From an uncultured bacterium (GTDB lineage: Bacteria > Bacteroidota > Bacteroidia > Bacteroidales > Bacteroidaceae), in the NCBI GenBank assembly GCA_905215655.1, contig CAJMQT010000028.1, forward strand, positions 1 to 20,450: a stretch of DNA of 20,450 bases. The letters are read 5' to 3'. The position numbers were made by a program, and so were the translations under genes. Under the pieces are notes generated by a model that was not told where the DNA came from, ran no database searches, and worked only from the letters and a program-made list of their open reading frames with translations. Numbering within the stretch: position 1 is the first letter of the stretch; each line of letters opens with the position of its first letter. Positions 15,119 through 20,450 of the stretch are shown here, piece by piece.

Positions 15119-15217
15119 GATTTGATTTTATTGCTATCCGTTAAACTTATAGATTGATATTTCATCCGAAAGTTTTTAGCGGGCAACAATATCTTTATAT
15201 CATTCGTTATCAGCTAT

Positions 15218-16360
15218 TTATATGCTCGCGAACGCCCTTTTCAGCCTCTCTATGAACTCGTCCGCCATCTCTTTGGTGAAGCACAGCGGCGGAAGAAGAC
15301 GCAGGATGTTTGTCGAGGCACAGCCCGTGAAGCAATGTTGCTCGTAAACAAGGTTGCTGCGGAGCGCCTTATGAGGCATGTCAAGGTCGATACCGATCAT
15401 CAGTCCGCGACCGCGCACATCCTTGATGTGCGGCTCCTGCTGCTGCAACTCTTTCAGACGAGCCATCAGATATTCACCCGTCAGGCGGGCGTTCTCAACC
15501 AAATTATCACTCTCCATAACGTCGAGCACGGCAAGAGCGGCTGCGCAGGCAAGATGGTTGCCGCCAAACGTTGTGCCGAGCTGTCCGTATTCCGGCTCGA
15601 ACTCGGGCGATATGAGCAGAGCGCCCATCGGGAAGCCGTTGGCGATACCTTTCGCCACGGTAATCAGATCGGGGCGTATGCCCAGCCATTGGTGGGCGAA
15701 GAACTTTCCCGAACGTCCGTAACCGCACTGTATTTCGTCACAGATGAGCACCGCTCCATGCCGCTTGCAAGCCGCTTGCAAGCCCTTGGCAAACTCCTCG
15801 GTGGCGAGCTTTATGCCGCCAACTCCCTGTATGCACTCGATTATGCAGGCGCATACGTCACCCTTGGCAAGCTCTTCTTCCCACGCCGCAAGGTCGTTAA
15901 GAGGCAGATAGGTGACATGCTTGTTGGCGTTGATCGGTGCAATTATTTTCGGATTATCGGTCGCCTCAACGGCAAGAGAGGTACGTCCGTGGAACGCCTT
16001 GGCTGCTGACAGCACCCTTGTACGTCCCGTCTTGAACGACGCTAATTTAAGAGCGTTCTCGTTAGCCTCGGCTCCCGAGTTTATCAGAAACAGTTGGTAA
16101 TCCTCATATCCGCATGCTTTGCCGAGGCGCGAGGCAAGCTCACGTTGCAGCGTATTCACCACGGAGTTGCTGTAAAAGCCGAGTTTGCCGAGCTGCTCGG
16201 TAACCTTGGCGACATAATGCGGATTGCAATGACCTATGCTGATGACGGCATGTCCGCCGTAAAGGTCGAGGTATTCCTGTCCCTTATCGTCCCAGACATG
16301 ACATCCTTCGCCTTTTGTTATATTAACATCGAAAAGTGGATAAACGTCAAATAGTTGCAT
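15218..16360 (-). CDS. argD: N-acetylornithine/N-succinylornithine aminotransferase
   Basis: The protein has 380 residues. It is a PLP-dependent class III aminotransferase. Motifs are LFLINSGAEANENALKLA (phosphate-binding turn), KAFHGRTSLAVEAT, ICDEIQCGYGRSGKFFAHQ with PLP-ring Asp208, and Schiff-base Lys237 in TVAKGIANGFPMGALL. It transaminates N-acylglutamate semialdehyde to N-acylornithine in arginine synthesis. In Bacteroides fragilis the pathway is known to use N-succinyl intermediates, so succinylornithine is a plausible substrate here. It is the last arginine gene visible and is separated from argC by the IVP element, which could affect its expression. Confidence 0.95.
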   Translation of the reverse strand: MQLFDVYPLFDVNITKGEGCHVWDDKGQEYLDLYGGHAVISIGHCNPHYVAKVTEQLGKLGFYSNSVVNTLQRELASRLGKACGYEDYQLFLINSGAEANENALKLASFKTGRTRVLSAAKAFHGRTSLAVEATDNPKIIAPINANKHVTYLPLNDLAAWEEELAKGDVCACIIECIQGVGGIKLATEEFAKGLQAACKRHGAVLICDEIQCGYGRSGKFFAHQWLGIRPDLITVAKGIANGFPMGALLISPEFEPEYGQLGTTFGGNHLACAAALAVLDVMESDNLVENARLTGEYLMARLKELQQQEPHIKDVRGRGLMIGIDLDMPHKALRSNLVYEQHCFTGCASTNILRLLPPLCFTKEMADEFIERLKRAFASI

Positions 16361-16363
16361 ATT

Positions 16364-16870
16364 TTTAAGTTAAAAGTGAAGAGTTAAGAGTGAAGAATTC
16401 AAATGTAAGGATATTAAACGCTTCTTCTTGCTCTTCATGTTTATATTTTTGGATTTCTTTGTTTTGCAGTTTTAATGGAAGATACAAGGATAGCGATAAG
16501 TTCGTTGCAGTCATTAATGATACTTTCCGCTTCTTTTTCGTTAATATAATCCGTATCTTTCAAAATGTTAAGCCAATAAAAAGTCTCGTTACATTCTTTC
16601 AATGCAATGGACAATTTGTTAATGAAGTCGGAAGAACTTTGAGCAAACTCTGCCTCTCTTAGCAACGCACCGACAGCCGTTCCCGAACGTAATACCTGAT
16701 TAGTCAGTATTATCTCTTTTGAAGAACATTTGATGTATCTCACCATTTTTACAATTCTTATGGCGAAAAGATAACTCTTTGTATGCAAAGGAGAGTTTTC
16801 CCGATTGTATTCATTGATGTTTTTTGTTCCCATACCGGCGAATTCTTCACTCTTCGTTCTTCACTCTTCA
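16364..16870 (-). mobile_element. IVP hairpin element: four-helix-bundle gene between inverted heptad arrays
   Basis: The whole argC-argD gap is one unit. On the plus strand the left end is AAAAGTGAAGAGTTAAGAG continuing to GAATTC (to 16400). The right end is GAATTCTTCACTCTTCGTTC continuing TTCACTCTTCA (16840-16870). The 15-bp inner ends AAGAGTGAAGAATTC (16386-16400) and its complement (16840-16854) are perfect inverted repeats, and the similarity continues outward in heptad steps. The right end abuts the argC stop (16871) and the left end is 3-4 bp from the argD ATG. The single gene inside is an IVP-family protein. The mobile nature is inferred. Confidence 0.6.
16441..16833 (-). CDS. Four-helix bundle protein, 23S rRNA intervening-sequence (IVP/S23) family
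   Basis: The protein has 130 residues, typical length. Hallmarks are SYLFAIRIVKMVRYI (helix 1), TNQVLRSGTAVGALLREAEF (helix 2), DFINKLSIALKECNETFYWL followed by NIL (helix 3) and a C-terminal helix ESIINDCNELIAILVSSIKT. The family is known from ORFs inside 23S rRNA intervening sequences, and related proteins (Avd) accompany diversity-generating retroelements. The biochemical role of the free-standing members is not established. It lies inside the arginine operon, same strand, flanked by inverted heptad arrays. Its AT-rich composition differs from argC and argD, which suggests insertion. The start at 16833 is the first Met after the array. Confidence 0.9.
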   Translation of the reverse strand: MGTKNINEYNRENSPLHTKSYLFAIRIVKMVRYIKCSSKEIILTNQVLRSGTAVGALLREAEFAQSSSDFINKLSIALKECNETFYWLNILKDTDYINEKEAESIINDCNELIAILVSSIKTAKQRNPKI

Positions 16871-17836
16871 CTAAAAAGCCGACGCCTTTAACCGCAGTCC
16901 GCAGGTCTCTTCCAGACCGAACATAAGGTTCATGTTCTGCACCGCCTGACCCACCGCGCCTTTCAGAAGATTGTCGATGCAGGACGTGACGAGCAGTTTG
17001 TCGCCGAACTTCTCGCAGTGAACGAGACATTTGTTAGTGTTCACCACCTGTTTGAGATCTATCGCCTTGTCGGAATAATGAGTAAAGGCGGCATTCTCGT
17101 AGAACGCCTTATAACCTTTTATTATCTCATCTTCGGGTGCCGTGGTCTTTACAACAGCGGTGGCAAATATGCCGCGGGCAAAGTCGCCGCGATACGGGAT
17201 GAAGTCTATCTCGGCGTCGAGCCTGCCCTGAACCTGCGTCAGGCTCTGCTTGATCTCGGGCACATGCTGATGTTGGAAAGGCTTGTAAATGCTGAGATTA
17301 TTGTTGCGCCAACTGAAATGAGTCGTCGCTCCGGGTTTCTGTCCGGCTCCCGTACTGCCCGTAATGGCGTTAACGGCAACGTCGTCGTTGATCAAGCCCA
17401 TCTTGGCGGCAGGCAGAAGAGCCAGCTGGATGCACGTAGCAAAACATCCGGGGTTGGCAAGATGTTTTGCTGCGGATATCTTTTCAGCATTGATTTCAGG
17501 CAGACCGTAGACGTAGTCGTTGCCCGGCTCGGCAAGACGGAAATCCTGTGCGAGGTCGATTATCCGCACGTTGTCGGGTATCTGATGGTCTTTCAGAAAC
17601 TGACGGCTCTTGCCGTGACCGAAGCAGAAGAACACAACGTCCACTTGGTCGAAAGGCATGGCGTCGGTAAATACGAGGTCGATGTCGCCGTAAAGCCCCT
17701 CGTGAACGTCCGTTACGGGGTTGCCGGCGTTACTTTCGCTGTTTACAAAAACTATCTCCGCTTGCGGATGATTTATCAAGAGGCGCAGCAGTTCACCGCC
17801 GGTGTAGCCCGCGCCGCCTAAAATACCTATTTTCAT
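16871..17836 (-). CDS. argC: N-acetyl/N-succinyl-gamma-glutamyl-phosphate reductase
   Basis: The protein has 321 residues from MKIGILGGAGYTGGELLRLL. A start 15 codons upstream is rejected because the NAD(P)-binding glycine motif should lie at the N-terminus. The catalytic Cys131 is in LANPGCFATCIQLALLP. Other family motifs are ITGSTGAGQKP and KPFQHQHVPEI. It reduces the acylglutamyl phosphate to the semialdehyde, the substrate of ArgD. The TAG stop is followed directly by the IVP element's terminal array. It lies 47 bp downstream of argG in the same direction. Confidence 0.96.
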   Translation of the reverse strand: MKIGILGGAGYTGGELLRLLINHPQAEIVFVNSESNAGNPVTDVHEGLYGDIDLVFTDAMPFDQVDVVFFCFGHGKSRQFLKDHQIPDNVRIIDLAQDFRLAEPGNDYVYGLPEINAEKISAAKHLANPGCFATCIQLALLPAAKMGLINDDVAVNAITGSTGAGQKPGATTHFSWRNNNLSIYKPFQHQHVPEIKQSLTQVQGRLDAEIDFIPYRGDFARGIFATAVVKTTAPEDEIIKGYKAFYENAAFTHYSDKAIDLKQVVNTNKCLVHCEKFGDKLLVTSCIDNLLKGAVGQAVQNMNLMFGLEETCGLRLKASAF

Positions 17837-17883
17837 TATGTCTAAACTTTTTCTTTCGGGACAAATAATCCGGAACAACAAAA

Positions 17884-19083
17884 CTACCGCTGTTCGTCTT
17901 CGTGAATGCCGTAATACACTCTCAGCGGAGTACTGAGCACCTTGATAAATCCTTTGGCGTCGTCAGCGGTCCATCCGCGCTGCATCTCGCCGTACTCGCC
18001 GAGCTTTGATTTGAGCAGGTCATCGGGCGAATCGACACCCACGACCTCAAATCCGAGGGGACGAAGTTTCATTATCACCGTGCCGTTTACGTTGCGCTGG
18101 CTGCTTGTAAGCATAGCCTCGATGTCGGGCATGACGGGCTCCAAGTACTGACTTTCGTGCAGGAACATTCCGTACCAATTACCCACTTGGTCCTTCCAAT
18201 ACTGCTGCCATTTGCTCAAAGTGTACTTCTCGAGCGTGCGGTGAGCCTCGATAATCAGTTTGGGAGCCGCCGCCTCAAAGCCCACACGACCCTTGATACC
18301 GATTATCGTGTCGCCGACGTTGCAGTCGCGCCCTATTCCATAAGCCGCTCCAAGCTCCTCGATTTTCTGTATCGCCTTGACCTTGTCGGTGTATTTCTCG
18401 CCATTCACGGCTGCTATCTCACCGTTCTTGAACTCTATTTTCAGTTCGCTCTCTTCCTGACGGGTAACGTGTTTGAGGTAAGCCTCTTCGGGAAGACCTT
18501 GTGCCGAGTCGAGTATCTCGCCGCCGCAGATGCTCGTTCCCCAGATACCTACGTTGTAAGAATATTTCAGCTTGGTAAAGTCGGCAAAGTAACCATTGGC
18601 GTTCAGATAGTCCACTTCTTCCTTACGGGAGAGCGCCTTGTCGCGTGTCAGCGTGATAATCTCCACCCCCGGCGCCATAACAAGGAACGTCATGTCAAAA
18701 CGTATCTGGTCGTTGCCCGCGCCGGTAGAGCCATGCGCGATGGCGTCGGCACCTATTTCCTTGGCGTAACGGGCGATTGCTATCGCCTGAAAGATGCGCT
18801 CGGAAGACACGGAAATGGGGTAACAGTTGTTGCGCAGCACATTTCCGAAAATCATGTATTTCAGACTTTTCTCGTAATATTCCTGCGTCACATCGAGCGT
18901 CACATATTCTTTCGCACCGAGTTTGTAAGCATTCTCTTCATTCGCCTTCAACTGTTCGGGGCTGAAACCGCCCGTATTTGCACATGCGGCGTAAACCTCA
19001 TAACCCATGTCGCGCGACAGTTTCATCACTGTGTAACTTGTATCGAGTCCGCCGGAAAAAGCGACTACCACTTTCTTTTTCAT
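17884..19083 (-). CDS. argG: Argininosuccinate synthase
   Basis: The protein has 399 residues, normal length. The N-terminal ATP-pyrophosphatase loop is VAFSGGLDTSYT (8-18). Other features are AHGSTGAGNDQIRFD, the CGGEILD segment, and GRVGFEAAAPKLIIEAHRTL in the C-terminal domain. It joins citrulline and aspartate to form argininosuccinate. It is in the middle of the argR-GNAT-argG-argC run. The 110-bp leader contains a direct repeat (see 19088-19190). Confidence 0.97.
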   Translation of the reverse strand: MKKKVVVAFSGGLDTSYTVMKLSRDMGYEVYAACANTGGFSPEQLKANEENAYKLGAKEYVTLDVTQEYYEKSLKYMIFGNVLRNNCYPISVSSERIFQAIAIARYAKEIGADAIAHGSTGAGNDQIRFDMTFLVMAPGVEIITLTRDKALSRKEEVDYLNANGYFADFTKLKYSYNVGIWGTSICGGEILDSAQGLPEEAYLKHVTRQEESELKIEFKNGEIAAVNGEKYTDKVKAIQKIEELGAAYGIGRDCNVGDTIIGIKGRVGFEAAAPKLIIEAHRTLEKYTLSKWQQYWKDQVGNWYGMFLHESQYLEPVMPDIEAMLTSSQRNVNGTVIMKLRPLGFEVVGVDSPDDLLKSKLGEYGEMQRGWTADDAKGFIKVLSTPLRVYYGIHEDEQR

Positions 19084-19087
19084 AATA

Positions 19088-19190
19088 TATTATCTTTATG
19101 TTGTTCTTTTTATATTTTCTAACGCCGGCAAAAACTGGTTGGCGCGATAGAAAATGTATCTTTATATTGTTCTTTTTATACTTTCAGACA
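19088..19190. repeat. Imperfect direct repeat in the GNAT-argG gap
   Basis: TATCTTTATGTTGTTCTTTT (from about 19089) and TATCTTTATATTGTTCTTTT (from about 19158) continue into TTATAYTTTC and a weaker ACnCCG match, about 35-38 bp per copy with a few differences, 70 bp apart. Both copies lie in the argG leader. They could be a local duplication or paired regulatory sites. No TAnnTTTG promoter box was found here. Confidence 0.5.
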
Positions 19191-19193
19191 CCG

Positions 19194-19796
19194 TCAGTCG
19201 TCTGTTCCTTTTTCAAGTTTTTGAATGCGGCGCAACACCTCCATCGGTATTTTTGCCGGCAGATGTTCTTCCGGGTCATAAAGCATGGCGGTGCAGATGC
19301 AGTATTTTCGCCCTGTGCGATGCAGCACGTCAACGTTTATGCAACCTTCACAGCCGCGCCAGAACGCCTCGTCGTCGGTGAGGTCGGCAAAGGTTACGGG
19401 CTGATAACCGAGCTGTGTGTTCATCGCCATGACGGCTGCTCCGCTTGTAAGACTGAATATCTTGGCGTGCGGCCAGCGTGTGCGTGCCAGCGTGAAGGTC
19501 ATGTCCTTTATGCTCTTTGCAACTCCAAGATGACGGAAATCGGGATGAACGATAAGTCCCGAGGTGGTGACATATTGTTTGTTTCCCCACGTCTCGATAT
19601 AACTGAAACCGGCGAAGCGGTCGCCGCAAAGGGCTATCACGGCTTTCGCCTCTTTCATTTTTGTCGCCAGATATTCGTGCGTACGCTTGGCGATACCCGT
19701 TCCGCGCACTTTCGCCGCAGCCGCAATGGTTTCAAGAATGGTGTCCACATATTTTTCGTGCGATGCGTCCGCCACCATCACTTTTATCTCTTCCAT
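19194..19796 (-). CDS. GNAT acyltransferase, likely the N-acylglutamate synthase of the arginine pathway
   Basis: The protein has 200 residues from MEEIKVMVADASHEKYVDTI. The longer in-frame start would cover the argR-GNAT gap with unlikely sequence. The GNAT acyl-CoA motif is at 82-95, VHPDFRHLGVAKSI (R-x-x-G-x-A). The C-terminal part carries FWRGCEGCINVD then GRKYCICTAMLYDP, so C149/C152 and C166/C168 could bind zinc. No argA or argJ is visible, and the gene lies between argR and argG. From memory, the Bacteroides orthologue at the same place has been proposed as the N-acyl (succinyl) glutamate synthase. That role is inferred, not shown by sequence. Confidence 0.85.
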   Translation of the reverse strand: MEEIKVMVADASHEKYVDTILETIAAAAKVRGTGIAKRTHEYLATKMKEAKAVIALCGDRFAGFSYIETWGNKQYVTTSGLIVHPDFRHLGVAKSIKDMTFTLARTRWPHAKIFSLTSGAAVMAMNTQLGYQPVTFADLTDDEAFWRGCEGCINVDVLHRTGRKYCICTAMLYDPEEHLPAKIPMEVLRRIQKLEKGTDD

Positions 19797-19822
19797 TTCT
19801 TTTATTACCTTAATCAGCGTTA

Positions 19823-20299
19823 TTATTTTATGTCCGGAATTATATTTCTCAATTCTTCTATTATGTCTTCGTAAAGACATCCTTCCTTTATCACGATAAA
19901 AATGGTGTCATCGCCGGCGATAGTGCCGATTATTTCCGGTATTCCGCCGTTGTCGATATTGTACGCCAAACTGCTGGCATAGCCCGGACGGGTTTTTATG
20001 ACGCCCATGTTTCCGGAGAAATTGATCGACACGAACCCTGACGTAAGTAGCATTTCAGCTGCCCGTTTGGGGCTTGACACGCGCTTGTACAAAGTCTCGT
20101 TGGGCAGGACATAGAAGTATTTGCCGCTCATGTTGGTTGCCTTCGCCACTTTAAGTTGCTTCATGTCGCGGCTCAAAGTAGCCTGTGTAACAACAAAGCC
20201 CTCCTGCGCGAGAGCTTTCAACACGTCGTCCTGACAACATAATTCCTTACTTGATATTAGCATTCGCAGAGCTTGCAGCCTGCTGTTTTTTGCTTTCAT
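19823..20299 (-). CDS. argR: Arginine repressor
   Basis: The protein has 158 residues. The N-terminal winged helix (1-70) has the DNA-reading TLSRDMKQLKV with Ser43-Arg44. The C-terminal oligomerisation and arginine-binding domain includes IGTIAGDDTIFIVI with Asp130-Asp131, the expected arginine contacts. It should bind operators as a hexamer with arginine and repress this operon. It is the first gene of the run, 26 bp before the GNAT start. Its own promoter overlaps a 28-bp palindrome (20342-20369), consistent with autoregulation. Confidence 0.96.
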   Translation of the reverse strand: MKAKNSRLQALRMLISSKELCCQDDVLKALAQEGFVVTQATLSRDMKQLKVAKATNMSGKYFYVLPNETLYKRVSSPKRAAEMLLTSGFVSINFSGNMGVIKTRPGYASSLAYNIDNGGIPEIIGTIAGDDTIFIVIKEGCLYEDIIEELRNIIPDIK

Positions 20300-20325
20300 T
20301 TTGTATATTTATGCGATTACGGGTG

Positions 20326-20357
20326 CAAAAATACATAGTTTTATGCAAATATACAAA
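20326..20357 (-). promoter_or_regulatory. Promoter of the arg operon
   Basis: The minus strand reads TTTG (20354-20357), then 20 nt, then TATTTTTG (20326-20333), a good fit to the Bacteroidetes -33/-7 pattern. Transcription would start near 20320, giving a leader of about 20 nt to the argR ATG at 20299. Confidence 0.65.
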
Positions 20358-20369
20358 TATTTTTGCATA
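20342..20369. promoter_or_regulatory. Candidate ArgR operator
   Basis: TATGCAAA (20342-20349) and TTTGCATA (20362-20369) are perfect 8-bp inverted half-sites spaced by 12 bp of AT-rich sequence. The site covers the -33 element of the argR promoter. It does not match the E. coli ARG-box spacing exactly, so the assignment rests on position and symmetry. Confidence 0.5.
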
Positions 20370-20383
20370 TTATTTAAACGAGA

Positions 20384-20450
20384 GTTAAGAATTAAGAGTT
20401 AAGAATTAAGAGTTAAGAATTAAGAAGTGTAGAAGTGCAGAAGTTCAGAC
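20384..20450. repeat. Hairpin cassette E8, cut by the window end
   Basis: About six AAGAGTT/AAGAATT heptads are followed by AGAAGTGTAGAAGTGCAGAA and GTTCAGAC, units like those in cassette E6. The opposing arm would lie beyond the window. It is a single array that joins the heptad and octamer types. It starts 15 bp upstream of the arg operon's operator. Confidence 0.6.

Larger units (their letters stand above)
14400..15217. other. 818-bp non-coding region packed with four different repeats
   Basis: No convincing gene was found between the convergent flippase and argD genes. It holds, in order: palindromic repeat copy 2 (14415-14528), a GC-rich hairpin (14543-14563), a weak inverted repeat (14622-14778), a MITE-like element with 23-bp ends (14828-15012), and the AAAAGACC repeat copy 2 (15026-15118). 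The remaining 100 bp before argD is AT-rich and unremarkable. Confidence 0.75.

Noticed and set aside
16441..16833. Diversity-generating retroelement (Avd-like protein)
   Set aside because: No reverse transcriptase, template repeat or variable repeat is nearby. The protein fits the IVP branch, not a complete retroelement.
18157..19122. 321-residue plus-strand ORF opposite argG
   Set aside because: It lies wholly antisense to a well-supported gene and has no family motif. The high GC third positions of argG create it.

Overview
The window looks like chromosomal DNA of a Bacteroidales bacterium, most likely Prevotella or a close relative (Prevotellaceae). The reasons are TAnnTTTG-type -7 promoter boxes, no obvious Shine-Dalgarno sequences, the gene order argR - GNAT acetyltransferase - argG - argC - argD, a short RNase H ending in PADFGRK, and Bacteroidetes-type lipoproteins and hypothetical proteins. 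Family assignments come from reading the translations. No database search was run.

Layout. 1-334: the 3' end of an unidentified plus-strand gene running into a palindromic repeat. 335-8398: a run of minus-strand genes. These are a helical-repeat exported protein translationally coupled to a lipoprotein, a low-molecular-weight tyrosine phosphatase, two left-handed beta-helix acetyltransferases, an RNase H, argS, and a small one-helix membrane protein. 8860-10350: cysS (plus). 10521-12716: rnr, an RNase R (minus). 12960-14399: a Wzx/MATE-like polysaccharide flippase (plus), followed by about 800 bp of non-coding DNA packed with repeats. 15218-20299: an arginine-biosynthesis cluster on the minus strand (argR, a likely N-acylglutamate synthase, argG, argC, argD). 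The argC/argD junction is filled exactly by a small element carrying a four-helix-bundle protein gene of the 23S rRNA intervening-sequence (IVP) family.

The most unusual content lies between the genes. Most gaps are filled by palindromic cassettes. Their arms are tandem 7-9 bp units (AAGARTT, AAGATTGA, GTAGTTAAA, AGAAGTACAGG and similar), and the two arms face each other around a short, partly conserved centre. Several cassettes start exactly at, or supply, the stop codon of the neighbouring gene. The two arms of one cassette usually match each other better than they match other cassettes. The IVP gene in the arginine operon is flanked by the same kind of purine-rich stop-containing heptads in inverted orientation, so it sits where other cassettes have only a short loop. 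I propose, as inference, that the IVP locus is a coding member of a family of tiny hairpin mobile elements and that the empty hairpins are its non-coding relatives.

Four further repeat types occur: a nested palindrome family (about 127-324 and 14415-14528), a 22-nt AAAAGACC-type repeat (8578-8667 and 15026-15118), a MITE-like element with perfect 23-bp inverted ends (14828-15012), and a weaker inverted repeat at 14622-14778. No tRNA, rRNA, CRISPR array or transposase gene was seen.
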